From CAVQFO01 sp963711725 (GTDB lineage Bacteria > Pseudomonadota > Gammaproteobacteria > Nitrococcales > Aquisalimonadaceae), in assembly GCA_963711725.1 (NCBI GenBank), contig CAVQFO010000009.1, positions 1-64,000 on the forward strand: DNA of 64,000 nucleotides. Direction: 5' to 3'. The first letter of the stretch is position 1. Each line of letters begins with the position of its first letter. The position numbers and the translations under genes are program-made. Below, piece by piece: positions 1 to 8,532 of this stretch. The notes beneath the pieces were generated by a model. The model saw only the letters and a list, made by a program, of their open reading frames with translations, was not told where the DNA came from and did no database searches.

Positions 1-6
1 GAGCGC

Positions 7-39
7 AAAAACCCGAGGCCGGAGCAGCGGCCTCGGGTT
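7..39 (-). terminator. Rho-independent terminator, minus direction
   Basis: A perfect 11-bp stem (10-20 with 29-39) closes an 8-base loop. Read on the minus strand it is followed by a run of five T. It lies about 170 bases past the nnrS stop and probably ends that transcript. Nothing else convincing was seen in 40-210. Confidence 0.75.
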
Positions 40-210
40 CAGCGGCGGGTTGCGTGACTAACGCTGAATCGGCTACGGACGAAGGAAAGCGGACCAAACT
101 CCGCTTGTTCCAGTTAAGTGGCGATGCCATCTATTTCGAACAACCGAAAACCTGCTCTCGCGCTCCCTCGCCGCCGCTTCGGCCCCGCCAAATCAGACAG
201 TCTGCCGGCA

Positions 211-1389
211 TCAGCCGCGCCGGCCGTCGACCCGGGGTGCGGCGAGAATCGGTGAATACAGCGTAAGGAACAGACCGAAGGCGAACACCCAGAACGCCCC
301 GGCCAGACTGAGCAGCAGCATGTCGGCGCTGTTGGGCCACAGGATCACCGTCAGCCGCAGAGCCGCGGCGGCCAGGATCGAGAGGTAGATCAGCGTGCCC
401 GCCCGGGGCAGGCGCATCGGCCTGCCCGTGTGGCCCAGCGCGACCCGGGTCATCACGGCCAGCACCAGGGTGGCGATGGCACCCGTGCCGATGGCGTGAA
501 GCCAAGCGCTTTCCGCGAACGGGGCGCCCAGCCCCGCAGCAGCCTTCAGGGCCAGCGCCACCACGATCCACAGATAACCCAGGTGCAGACTCCACAACAA
601 CGGCTCCCGCAGGACCTTGTCACCCCTCCAGTTGAGCAGCCGCACACCGTTGGCGAGGGCGGCACCCAGCGCAACGGTTCCCGCCACCGCACCGTGGGGC
701 GCGATCAAATCCACCGGCAACATCAGCAGCGTCACCGTCACCGCCACACGATCCAGTAACGGCCAGCGCCTGACCGCGTCCGCATCGCCGCCGCGCATGC
801 GCAGCCAGTTGCCGCTGAACGCGGGAATGATGCGTCCACCAATGACCACCATAACCACCGTAATCACGTCCAGCGAAGCGATCTCCACCACCCGCGGCGA
901 AATCGTGCCGATCCCCGCGTAGGAGAGCTGAAGGAGGAAATCGCAAACAAACAGCGCACCCAGCAACGCCACCAGCCCCAGGTTTCGATGATTACCGGCC
1001 CGCAGCAGGACCCGAGCCGCGTAGACGGCCACCGTGGGCAGGAATGCAAGGTCGAGCACGGCAGTCACGGCCGGCGGCAGCCAACCGGAAACCGCCATGG
1101 CGACGCGCCCCGCGAGCCACACCAGCACCAGGCTCAGCAATGCCCCGCCCTTCAACGGGGCTGATCCGGTCCAATTGGTCATGGCGGTGAGCAGAAAGCC
1201 GGCGATGGCGGCGGTCACCACCCCGAAGATCATTTCATGGCCGTGCCAGTAGATGCCCGGCATGGCCAGCGGCAACGCCCAGATACCGGACAGCTGCCCC
1301 ACCCACAGGACGATAAGAACAATGGCGTATAGCCCCACTAGCAGGAAGAACGGACGGAACGGATAGGCCAGCAGCGTAGCGCGTGACAT
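211..1389 (-). CDS. nnrS: NnrS family membrane protein
   Basis: Polytopic inner-membrane protein of about 392 residues, the usual NnrS length, with roughly a dozen hydrophobic segments and the typical N-terminus LLAYPFRPFFLLVG followed by a WHGHEMIFG segment that is characteristic of the family. NnrS proteins contain haem and copper and are linked to tolerance of nitric oxide and nitrosative stress; the exact reaction is not settled. I chose the ATG at 1389 because AGAGG lies ten bases upstream; an ATG at 1398 and a more distant one at 1473 are possible but poorly spaced. It appears to be a single-gene unit with a terminator at 7-39 and a weak FNR/DNR-like site upstream. Confidence 0.9.
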   Translation of the reverse strand: MSRATLLAYPFRPFFLLVGLYAIVLIVLWVGQLSGIWALPLAMPGIYWHGHEMIFGVVTAAIAGFLLTAMTNWTGSAPLKGGALLSLVLVWLAGRVAMAVSGWLPPAVTAVLDLAFLPTVAVYAARVLLRAGNHRNLGLVALLGALFVCDFLLQLSYAGIGTISPRVVEIASLDVITVVMVVIGGRIIPAFSGNWLRMRGGDADAVRRWPLLDRVAVTVTLLMLPVDLIAPHGAVAGTVALGAALANGVRLLNWRGDKVLREPLLWSLHLGYLWIVVALALKAAAGLGAPFAESAWLHAIGTGAIATLVLAVMTRVALGHTGRPMRLPRAGTLIYLSILAAAALRLTVILWPNSADMLLLSLAGAFWVFAFGLFLTLYSPILAAPRVDGRRG

Positions 1390-1503
1390 GGTGTGCATAC
1401 CTCTGATTCGCGGCACCCGGCGCAAACTTGCGCACATAAATGGTATTTTCAATACTTCTTTAAAGAGATGCAAGGATTCTGAGGCGTGAGACCCCGCCGG
1501 GCA

Positions 1504-1517
1504 TTGATCTGAGGCAA
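1504..1517 (-). promoter_or_regulatory. Possible FNR/DNR-type box upstream of nnrS
   Basis: Read on the minus strand the 14-mer is TTGCC-TCAG-ATCAA, matching 8 of 10 positions of the FNR/DNR consensus TTGAT-N4-ATCAA. It sits 115 bases before the nnrS start. An NsrR half-site-like core (AGATGCA, 1466-1472 on plus) lies between. Regulation of nnrS by NO- or anaerobiosis-sensing regulators is common, but the match here is weak and the assignment is inference. Confidence 0.3.
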
Positions 1518-1528
1518 GAGACGGCCGG

Positions 1529-1888
1529 TCAGTCCACGGACCAGTGCTGCCGCAGATACTCCTTGATGGCCTGGGCGTTGTTGTAACGGGTCTCCCGAGC
1601 CCCGAAAACCAGGGTCACCCGCCCTTGGTCCGCCTTTTCCGCCAGAGTGGCGAGGGGTTCACGGGCATCATCCAGCTCCTGGAAATAGCGGCTGCGGAAT
1701 TCGTCCCATTTCTCCGGGTCATGGCCGAACCACTTCCGCAACTCGGCGCTGGGGGCGATCTCCTTGAACCAGTCGTCCAGGGCCGCCTGCTCCTTGCTGA
1801 CCCCACGCGGCCAGACCCGATCCACCAGCACCCGATAGCCGTCGCTGTCCGCCGGGGGGTCGTAGGCTCGTTTCAGTCGTATGGACAT
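1529..1888 (-). CDS. DUF488 family protein
   Basis: A 119-residue protein of the DUF488 family, recognised by the N-terminal IRLKRAYDPP, the DGYRVLVDRVWPRG block (about residues 16-29) and the C-terminal VTLVFGARE segment. Function is unknown; the family is widespread and cytosolic, with no signal peptide or membrane segment. It is transcribed toward nnrS but lies 140 bases from it and 131 bases beyond the end of the metZ operon, so it may have its own promoter. The length is full for the family and nothing looks truncated. Confidence 0.85.
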   Translation of the reverse strand: MSIRLKRAYDPPADSDGYRVLVDRVWPRGVSKEQAALDDWFKEIAPSAELRKWFGHDPEKWDEFRSRYFQELDDAREPLATLAEKADQGRVTLVFGARETRYNNAQAIKEYLRQHWSVD

Positions 1889-1940
1889 GACCGTTCTCCC
1901 GATACTGCCAGGCTTTGCCGGGAAATTTGGACTCTCCAGG

Positions 1941-1988
1941 GGGACGCTGATCCATTCTCGCGGCCGCTTGAATGGATCAGCGTCGCCC
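1941..1988. repeat. Long inverted repeat (hairpin)
   Basis: A perfect 15-bp inverted repeat (GACGCTGATCCATTC at 1943-1957 and its complement at 1970-1984), extendable by a bulged GGG/CCC, surrounds a 12-base loop that itself contains GCGGCCGC. It lies between the methyltransferase stop and the DUF488 start. There is no T-tract on either strand, so it is not a standard terminator. The core GACGCTGA recurs in the hairpin at 36380-36415, suggesting a dispersed element. Confidence 0.6.
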
Positions 1989-2019
1989 TACTGGGATATG
2001 GGCCGGCGAAGGCGTGGCG

Positions 2020-2691
2020 TCAACCCGGGAGCCGGCCCCACACAGCCAGGTGGCGATCGCTCACGGTCTCCACCCGGAAACCGTCCAGACCCGCGCACCG
2101 CAGCTGATCCGCGACCTCCGCCGGCGTAAACGCGGCCAGCAGGGAATTGAGGAAATCCCGGCGCAGGACCTCGGGTTCGCCGGCGGCATATTCATCCACC
2201 AGCGCTCTCGCCCGCTCCGGCGAGGCCGGCCTGAACAGATCCACCACCAATACCGGGGCACCGGGTACGCCGGCACGGCGGACGATCTCCCAAAGCCCAC
2301 CGGGCCTGTGCAGATGATGCAGAAGACTGTTGCTGACCACGGCCGCGTAATCACCGCGCGGCAGGATGGCGTCCGGGATCAGGCCGTGAATGAAATGCAC
2401 CCGCCGGTTCAGGCCTGGGGTAGCTGCCAGCGCCCGTTCCGCCAGATCCAGCATTCGCCGCGCACCGTCGAGCCCGGTGATCTCCACCTCCGTCCAGGCC
2501 CGCGCGAGGCGCAGAGTGATATCCCCCGGCCCGCAGCCGATATCGAGCACCGAACCCCCGGCCGGGGGCGTCGGGAAACGTTCGCGGTACAGCTCCAGGA
2601 ACCGCCGATTCGGCTCGGAGAAATCAGCCTCGGCGTAGGCCGTTGCCTGCTCCACGTCATCCATCAACTCCGGCTCCGGTATTCGCTCCAT
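2020..2691 (-). CDS. Class I SAM-dependent methyltransferase
   Basis: A 223-residue soluble methyltransferase with a Rossmann fold. Motif I VLDIGCGPGD is at about residues 49-58, an acidic motif II (EITGLDGA) follows, and a VVSNSLLHHL segment sits at the post-motif position typical of methyltransferases acting on small molecules or lipids. The substrate cannot be told from sequence. It is the last gene of the metZ operon, 13 bases after the DUF455 gene. There is no sign of truncation. Confidence 0.8.
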   Translation of the reverse strand: MERIPEPELMDDVEQATAYAEADFSEPNRRFLELYRERFPTPPAGGSVLDIGCGPGDITLRLARAWTEVEITGLDGARRMLDLAERALAATPGLNRRVHFIHGLIPDAILPRGDYAAVVSNSLLHHLHRPGGLWEIVRRAGVPGAPVLVVDLFRPASPERARALVDEYAAGEPEVLRRDFLNSLLAAFTPAEVADQLRCAGLDGFRVETVSDRHLAVWGRLPG

Positions 2692-2704
2692 CCGTCCTCC
2701 CTCG

Positions 2705-3502
2705 TCAGCACTGTTCCAGCGCGGCCAATTCCTCCGCCGAGAACCCGGCCCGCATGCGAGCGGCGACGTTGAAGGGCCCCCGGAGCTTGCCCGTCATGTA
2801 GGTGGCCAGCAGCTCCCGAAAGGTCTCCTCCGGCGGCAAGTCTCTCTGCTCGCAGGCATGGCGGAACCAGCGACTGCCGATGGCCACGTGCTCCACCTCC
2901 TCCCTGAGAATCACCTCAAGCACGGCCACCGTCTCGACATCGCCGTGCCGGCGCAAGCGGTCGATCATGCCCGGGGTAACATCCAGCCCCCGGGCTTCGA
3001 GCACCCGCGGCACCAGGGCCATGCGCACCAGCACGTCATGAGCCGTATCCCGCGCCATTTCCCACAAACCGTTGTGGGCCGGAAAATCGCCGTAGCAATA
3101 GCCCAGCTGCGCCAGGCGTGCGGCCAGCATCCGGTAATGGCTGGCCTCCTCGGCCGCCACGCGCAGCCAGTCGCCGTAGTACTCGGCCGGCTGTCCCCGG
3201 AAACGGTAGACCGCATCCAGGGCCAGGTTGATGGCATTGAATTCGATATGGGCCACGGCATGAACCAAAGCCGCCCTGCCCTCTTCAGAGCCGAGACCCC
3301 GCCGGGCCAGTTCCCGGGGCGGGACCAGCGGCGGGCACGGCGGCCGGCCGGGCTCGCCGATCGGCTCCGGCGGTCCGGCGGCATCCAGTCCGAGGTGCCC
3401 GGCAAGCCAGTCCGACCGCATACGGACCGCCCGTTCCGCCTTCTGTTCCGGGTCTGCCATGGCGAGAACGTCGGCGGCTTGATCGAAAAGGGAATCGGTC
3501 AT
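2705..3502 (-). CDS. DUF455 family, ferritin-like protein
   Basis: A 265-residue protein of the DUF455 family, a ferritin-like four-helix fold. Candidate metal ligands lie in paired helices: HAVAHIEFNAINLALDA (about residues 93-109), the EEASHY segment (about 126-131) and EEVEHVAIG (about 200-208), in the E/H pattern of a di-iron carboxylate site. Some family members are described as tRNA-hydroxylase-like, but the function here is unproven. It begins 3 bases after the glycerate kinase stop, so it is translated from the same transcript. Confidence 0.8.
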   Translation of the reverse strand: MTDSLFDQAADVLAMADPEQKAERAVRMRSDWLAGHLGLDAAGPPEPIGEPGRPPCPPLVPPRELARRGLGSEEGRAALVHAVAHIEFNAINLALDAVYRFRGQPAEYYGDWLRVAAEEASHYRMLAARLAQLGYCYGDFPAHNGLWEMARDTAHDVLVRMALVPRVLEARGLDVTPGMIDRLRRHGDVETVAVLEVILREEVEHVAIGSRWFRHACEQRDLPPEETFRELLATYMTGKLRGPFNVAARMRAGFSAEELAALEQC

Positions 3503-3505
3503 TTC

Positions 3506-4768
3506 CTATAACACCCGATGCCGGTAACCGTCATTGAGGCCAATAACCAGGTCGGTGACATTCGTGCCGGTGGGACCTGTATGGATCAGGTCGCCGGAGG
3601 CCTCCAGGAATCGTCCGGCGTCGGCCTGCTGCAGGCTCAACTCCGGATCCAGACCCAGGCGCCTCCCCCGATCCACGGTTTCGCAATCCACCAAGGCTCC
3701 GGCATCGGCCGTCGGGCCGTCGGTGCCGTCGGTACCAGCGGCCAGCAGATAGACATCCCGGAGGCCTTCGAAAAGCAGGGCTGCGGTCAATGCCAGGCTT
3801 TGGCATCGCCCGCCGCGACCGGGGGCCGGGGGCAGGTCCACCGTGCACTCGCCGCCCCAGATCCGGATGCCCGCCCCATCGCCGACCAACTCACGGGCGA
3901 CCCGTTGGCCGGTGTCCAGGACATCCCCCGCCAGCTTCCCATCCGCGGCCAGGACGGTATAGCCCAGCTCCCGGGCATGGCGGGCCGCCGCCGCCCGTGC
4001 CGCCCCATTGGCGGCAACGATTTCCGGCTCCACGAGCCGGAAGCACGGGTCGTCGGCCGGCGGCATGGGATCCCCCCGCCGGCACATTTCCGAGACCCAC
4101 GCGGGCAATTCGCCTGCAGGCTCCGGCGCCCGGGGGGATGGAACCATCAGCCCCGAACCAATGACTGCGGGATCGTCTCCGGCCACATCCGAAATCATCA
4201 GGACCCGGCTGCGCCGTGGCGCCACCAGGCGAGCCAGGCGGCCACCCTTGATGGCCGACACCGCTTTGCGGACCGCATTGATCCGGCCGATATCCAGGGG
4301 ATGGGAAAGCAAGTACTCGTTGAGGCGGAACCAGTCGTCCGGCTCAATGCCCTCGGCCAGCACTTCCACCAGGCTGGAGGCGCCGCCGGAGACAAGGAAC
4401 AGCACCGGGTCGCGTTCGGGAAGCCCACGGATGTGATCCACCAGGACCCGCCCAGCTTCCAGGCTGCGGCCATCGGGAATGGGGTGGGCGGATTCCAGAC
4501 ATTGAAAGCGCGGCTCACGTTGAAGCGCCGGGTCCAGGTGCCCTTCCTTGGTAATCAGGAGACCGGAGCCCATTCGAGGGCCCAGGGCCGCCACAGACCC
4601 CGCCGCCATGGCGCTGGCGGCCTTGCCGACGGCGACCACATGCACCGGGCGCCCGGGCGCGTACCCTTCCAGGGCCCGGAGAACGGCCCAATCTCCGGCC
4701 ACAGCCGACAACCCCGCCCGGTAAATCTCCAGCAGGTCCCGTCGGCGCTGTTCGCGGTGGGCGTTCAC
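3506..4768 (-). CDS. Glycerate 2-kinase (DUF4147/MOFRL family)
   Basis: A 420-residue class II glycerate kinase that phosphorylates D-glycerate at the 2-position; homologues are often labelled hydroxypyruvate reductase (TtuD). Visible family motifs are HVVAVGKAASAM near the N-terminus, LVSGGASSL (about 125-133), INAVRKAVSAIKGGRLA (about 160-176), IWGGECTVDLP, and the C-terminal MOFRL motif AAGTDGTDGPTADAGA. The start is a GTG whose first bases overlap the metZ stop in a GTGA four-base overlap, implying translational coupling to metZ. The functional link between glycerate use and sulfhydrylation is unclear; this may only be an inherited gene order. Confidence 0.88.
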   Translation of the reverse strand: MNAHREQRRRDLLEIYRAGLSAVAGDWAVLRALEGYAPGRPVHVVAVGKAASAMAAGSVAALGPRMGSGLLITKEGHLDPALQREPRFQCLESAHPIPDGRSLEAGRVLVDHIRGLPERDPVLFLVSGGASSLVEVLAEGIEPDDWFRLNEYLLSHPLDIGRINAVRKAVSAIKGGRLARLVAPRRSRVLMISDVAGDDPAVIGSGLMVPSPRAPEPAGELPAWVSEMCRRGDPMPPADDPCFRLVEPEIVAANGAARAAAARHARELGYTVLAADGKLAGDVLDTGQRVARELVGDGAGIRIWGGECTVDLPPAPGRGGRCQSLALTAALLFEGLRDVYLLAAGTDGTDGPTADAGALVDCETVDRGRRLGLDPELSLQQADAGRFLEASGDLIHTGPTGTNVTDLVIGLNDGYRHRVL

Positions 4769-5958
4769 ACCTGCTCCAGAGCCCGCTCCAGATCGCCGGT
4801 CAGGTCGGCCACGTCTTCAAGGCCCACGGACAACCGGATCAATCCTTCGGTCACCCCCGCGGCGGCGCGCTGCTCCGGCGAGTTGCGGCCGTGGGTGGTG
4901 GACGCCGGATGAGTAATGGTGGTCTTGGCGTCACCCAGGTTCGCGGTGATGGAGATCAGCCGGGTGCCGTTGATCAGACGCCAGGCTTCGGCGCGCTCGC
5001 CCTTGATCCGGAAAGACAGGATGCCGCCGAACGCACCGTGCTGCTGGCGGGCAGCCAACTCGTGCTGGGGATGGGACTCCAGGCCGGGATAATTCACCCG
5101 CTCCACCTTGGGATGGGAGTCCAGGAACCGGGCCAAGGTCAGCGCGGTTTCGCTGTGGGCCTTCATGCGCAGCTTCAGGGTTTCCAAGCCCTTGAGATAG
5201 ACCCAGGCGTTGAACGGGCTCATGCACGGACCGGCGGTGCGCAGAAACGCAAAGATTTCCTTGCCGACTCGCTGGGCGTCGCCAACCACCGCCCCGCCCA
5301 CGCAGCGGCCCTGGCCATCCAGGTATTTGGTGGCCGAATGAATCACCAAATCGGCGCCCAACTCCAGCGGACGCTGCAGGGCGGGCGTGCAGAAGCAGTT
5401 GTCCACCACCAGCACGGCGTCGTTGCCGTGAGCGATGCGGGCTATGGCAGCCACATCCGCCACTTCGGTAAGCGGATTGGACGGCGTTTCCAGGAACAGC
5501 AACTTGGTCTTTGGCGTCACCGCCGCCGCCCAGGCCTCCGGCTCGGTAAGGGGCACGAAGCTCGTCTCGATACCGAAGCGGGTCAGGATATTGGTGAACA
5601 ACGACACGGTGCTGCCGAACAGACCGGCCGAAGCGACAATATGATCGCCGGCGCGCAGCAAGCCCATACAGGTGGAGAGAATCGCGGCCATGCCGGAGGC
5701 CGTGGCAACGCAGGCCTCACCTCCCTCCAGCGCCGCGAGCCGGTCCTGGAACGTGCGCACGGTCGGGTTGCTGAAGCGCGAATAGATGTTGCCGGGCTCC
5801 ACCTCGGCGAACCGGGCGGCCGCCTGCTCGGCGCTGTCGAAGGTGAAACTCGACGACAGGAACAGCGGCTCCGACTGCTCCTGTTCGTTGGTCCGGACCT
5901 GTCCGGCGCGAACGGCTCGCGTCGAGAAGCCGAATTCCTCATTCCCATCCCATGCCAT
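4765..5958 (-). CDS. metZ: O-succinylhomoserine sulfhydrylase MetZ
   Basis: PLP-dependent enzyme of the Cys/Met metabolism family, 397 residues. It makes homocysteine from an O-acyl-homoserine and sulfide. The substrate aspartate region (LVVDNCFCTPALQRPLELGADLV, quoted here in two parts: LVVDNCFCTP and ALQRPLELGADLV) precedes the PLP-lysine motif VIHSATKYLDGQG, and FSNPTVRTFQ and ASGMAAI are also typical. The N-terminus EFGFSTRAVRAGQ matches MetZ. I used the ATG at 5958, which has an AGGA ribosome site eight bases upstream, rather than the upstream ATG at 5991. It leads the operon with the glycerate kinase, DUF455 and methyltransferase genes and lies downstream of a SAM-II-like riboswitch, so repression by SAM is expected. 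A second sulfhydrylase, metY, lies at the other end of the window. Confidence 0.92.
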   Translation of the reverse strand: MAWDGNEEFGFSTRAVRAGQVRTNEQEQSEPLFLSSSFTFDSAEQAAARFAEVEPGNIYSRFSNPTVRTFQDRLAALEGGEACVATASGMAAILSTCMGLLRAGDHIVASAGLFGSTVSLFTNILTRFGIETSFVPLTEPEAWAAAVTPKTKLLFLETPSNPLTEVADVAAIARIAHGNDAVLVVDNCFCTPALQRPLELGADLVIHSATKYLDGQGRCVGGAVVGDAQRVGKEIFAFLRTAGPCMSPFNAWVYLKGLETLKLRMKAHSETALTLARFLDSHPKVERVNYPGLESHPQHELAARQQHGAFGGILSFRIKGERAEAWRLINGTRLISITANLGDAKTTITHPASTTHGRNSPEQRAAAGVTEGLIRLSVGLEDVADLTGDLERALEQV

Positions 5959-6070
5959 CGTTGAAGTCCTCGCTAGGCGGATATTTATCAACCTTTCAGG
6001 AAACCATGGCGCCGACGACGAAGCTTGGGGCGGAAGGCGAGCAAGGGGCAGGGCCAGGGATCACGGCCAC

Positions 6071-6105
6071 AAAAAAACCCGCTCTCAACTAAAACGAGAA
6101 ACGGG
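6071..6105 (-). terminator. Intrinsic terminator of the metZ leader
   Basis: On the minus strand a 9-bp stem with one bulged T (arms 6096-6105 and 6078-6086, 9-base loop) is followed by seven T. It lies after the SAM-II-like aptamer and 110 bases before metZ. The sequence CGAGA between aptamer and terminator can pair with TCTCG of the terminator's left arm, giving a plausible antiterminator. Confidence 0.8.
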
Positions 6106-6112
6106 CCGCTCT

Positions 6113-6166
6113 CGCTTTAGCTGCATTTATAAGGCGCCCGCAAGCTGAAGTTCAAATCAGCGCCGA
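6113..6166 (-). promoter_or_regulatory. SAM-II (SAM-alpha) riboswitch aptamer
   Basis: Read on the minus strand, the segment has the SAM-II layout: a P1 stem GGCGC/GCGCC (5' arm near 6165-6161, 3' arm near 6137-6133), the loop start TGATTT right after the 5' arm, then ATAAATGCAGCTAAAG, matching the conserved AUAAAUG-AGCUAAA 3' strand of SAM-II. The loop segment GCT(T)GC can pair with GCAGC to form the pseudoknot. It is placed between purF and metZ and is followed by an intrinsic terminator, as expected for a SAM-repressed metZ leader. The recognition is from memory of the known aptamer sequence; a covariance-model search would settle it. Confidence 0.85.
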
Positions 6167-6235
6167 AACGGCAGATTAGGCAATACGACCGGGCCTGTCA
6201 AACTCGACGGCCCGCGAACCATCGGCAACGCCGGG

Positions 6236-7747
6236 TCAGGCCTGATTGTGGATATCCATCATGGCCGTTTCGGCGGTCTTTCGCTCCTGCTTCGCCAGAT
6301 CGGATCGCTCCTGCTCGATATGGCGCAAATAGTCCTCGGTCACGTCGCCGGTGATGTAGTCGCCGCTGAAGCAGGAGGCGTCGAACTGGCGCAGAGACTT
6401 GTTGCCCTGCCAGACGGCGGCCACCAGGTCGTCCAGATCCTGGAAAATCAGGCGGTCGGCCCCCAGCAGCTCGGCCACTTCCTCCACGGTCCGGCCATGG
6501 GCGATCAGTTCGCTGGCCGCCGGCATATCGATGCCGTAGACGTTGGGGTAGCGCACCGGCGGCGCCGCCGAAGCGAAATAGACCTTCTTCGCGCCCTCGT
6601 CCCGGGCCATCTGGATAATCTGTTGGGAGGTGGTGCCGCGAACGATGGAGTCATCCACCAGGAGCACGTTCTTGCCCTTGAACTCCAGCTCGATGGGATT
6701 GAGCTTCTGGCGCACGGATTTCTTGCGCAGCGTCTGGCCGGGCATGATGAAGGTGCGGCCGATGTAGCGGTTCTTGATGAACCCCTCGCGGTATTTCACG
6801 TCGAGCTTGTACGACAGCTCCAGAGCCACGGTACGGCTGGTGTCGGGGATGGGTATGACCACGTCGATGTCGTGATCCGGCCAGTCCCGCAGGATCTTGG
6901 CCGCCAGGCGCTCACCCATTCGCAGCCGCGACTTGTACACGGCGACGCCGTCGATCATGGAGTCGGGCCGGGCCAGGTAGACATATTCGAAGATGCAGGG
7001 GGCCTTGACGGGATTGGCGGCGCACTGGCGGGTATGCAGTTCGCCGTTGAGGTCGATGAACACGGCCTCGCCCGGCTCGACGTCCCGGATCAGTTCAAAG
7101 CCAAGGGCGTCCAGGGCCACGCTCTCGGAGGCGACGATGTACTCGGTGCCGAGCTCCGTCTCGCGCTTGCCGAAACAGATGGGCCGGATGCCATAGGGAT
7201 CGCGGAAGCCCACCACCCCATAGCCGTTGATCATGGCCACCGCCGCATACGCACCCCGGCAGCGCTGATGGACGCCGGCCACCGCCTCGAATACGTCCTC
7301 GTGGGAGATGCGCAGCTTGCCCTGCCGCGCCAGTTCATGGGCGAATACATTGAGAAGGATTTCCGAATCCGACTCGGTGTTGATGTGGCGAAGATCCTCC
7401 AGGAACAGATCCCGCTTGAGGTCGCCGGCATTGGTGAGATTGCCGTTGTGGGCCAGACTGATGCCGTAGGGGGAATTCACGTAGAAGGGCTGGGCCTCCG
7501 CCGAGCTGGAACAGCCCGCCGTGGGGTAGCGCACATGGCCGATGCCCACGTTGCCCCGCAGTTGGATCATGTGCTCTGCGCGGAACACGTCGCGAACCAA
7601 GCCGTTGTTCTTGCGCAGATACAGCCGGCCGTCGTCGTAGGTAATGATCCCGGCGGCGTCCTGTCCGCGATGTTGCAGTACCGTCAGGCCATCATAGAGG
7701 GCCTGATTGACGGGTCCCTGCCCCACCATGCCGATTATGCCGCACAT
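6236..7747 (-). CDS. purF: Amidophosphoribosyltransferase
   Basis: A 503-residue enzyme for the first committed step of purine synthesis: PRPP plus glutamine gives phosphoribosylamine. The N-terminal Ntn-hydrolase domain starts MCGIIGMVG, where Cys2 becomes the catalytic nucleophile after Met removal. The C-terminal phosphoribosyltransferase domain carries the PRPP loop NVLLVDDSIVRGTTS (about residues 362-376). The length matches E. coli PurF (505). It follows cvpA by 81 bases, the conserved gammaproteobacterial order, and probably shares its transcript. Confidence 0.97.
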   Translation of the reverse strand: MCGIIGMVGQGPVNQALYDGLTVLQHRGQDAAGIITYDDGRLYLRKNNGLVRDVFRAEHMIQLRGNVGIGHVRYPTAGCSSSAEAQPFYVNSPYGISLAHNGNLTNAGDLKRDLFLEDLRHINTESDSEILLNVFAHELARQGKLRISHEDVFEAVAGVHQRCRGAYAAVAMINGYGVVGFRDPYGIRPICFGKRETELGTEYIVASESVALDALGFELIRDVEPGEAVFIDLNGELHTRQCAANPVKAPCIFEYVYLARPDSMIDGVAVYKSRLRMGERLAAKILRDWPDHDIDVVIPIPDTSRTVALELSYKLDVKYREGFIKNRYIGRTFIMPGQTLRKKSVRQKLNPIELEFKGKNVLLVDDSIVRGTTSQQIIQMARDEGAKKVYFASAAPPVRYPNVYGIDMPAASELIAHGRTVEEVAELLGADRLIFQDLDDLVAAVWQGNKSLRQFDASCFSGDYITGDVTEDYLRHIEQERSDLAKQERKTAETAMMDIHNQA

Positions 7748-7828
7748 CTCACAACCTCCAGCCTAACGAACCTTTCAAGAAGTCTTGCCATGCCCCGGCA
7801 AGCCTCGGGGCGGCCCCACCGAGAAAAC

Positions 7829-8404
7829 TCATCCCACCCGTGTCCCGCTCCGGCAGTAGTCCTTCCAATACTCGGGCGCGGGAGTCCCCCGGGCCACGGC
7901 AACCTTCTCGGTGCTCACCGGAGCGTAGAGCACCAGATCCCCCAGCCAATCCGCGACGCCGATGCGGCAGACCCAAGGCTGGATCTGGCGCACCATGACC
8001 GAATCCCGCCACCACTGTTCCCGCGGAATGGCGGTCAAGCCGGCCGCCAGCACCACCACGGCCACCACCACCAGGCCCCGCCCCACCCCGAACAAGGCAC
8101 CCACCAGCCGGTCGGTCCCGGTCAGGCCGGTGCGGCCCACCAACTGGCCGGCCAGGTAATTGATGATGCCGCCGATCACCAGGGTGAGCACGAAAAGGGC
8201 GACGAATGCGGCGCCAATCCTCAGGCTGGGCGAAGCGATGTAGGGTTCCAGATAGACGGACAAGCCACGGGAGAATTCCAGGCCGATCCAGACCGCGGCG
8301 ATCCAGATAATCAGCGACAGGACTTCTTTGACGAACCCCCGCACCAAGCTGATTAGTGCGGAAAGGCCGATAATGGCGAGGATGGCGTAGTCGAGCCAGT
8401 TCAT
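7829..8404 (-). CDS. cvpA: CvpA family membrane protein
   Basis: A 191-residue integral membrane protein with four predicted membrane helices and the family start MNWLDYAILAII. The conserved block RGFVKEVLSLIIWIAA (about residues 24-39) is clear. CvpA is linked to colicin V export and, in enterics, to bile-salt resistance; its molecular role is unknown. Its position just before purF is the classical arrangement. About 130 non-coding bases separate it from the dedD-like gene upstream. Confidence 0.92.
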   Translation of the reverse strand: MNWLDYAILAIIGLSALISLVRGFVKEVLSLIIWIAAVWIGLEFSRGLSVYLEPYIASPSLRIGAAFVALFVLTLVIGGIINYLAGQLVGRTGLTGTDRLVGALFGVGRGLVVVAVVVLAAGLTAIPREQWWRDSVMVRQIQPWVCRIGVADWLGDLVLYAPVSTEKVAVARGTPAPEYWKDYCRSGTRVG

Positions 8405-8532
8405 TCAGAGCTAGGATGCTGATCCTGGGCCGGCGCCCTGGGGGCGCAAATGGTAACAGAGGCCATCCGGCAGCGAAAGCGGATCCGGGTGGCCGCGGAC
8501 TAACCGTTCAACAATCCCTGCCGCTTCAACGA

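Noticed and set aside
54..266. A 70-codon plus frame at the left edge
   Set aside because: No ribosome site, no family resemblance, and its 3' half runs antisense into the end of nnrS.
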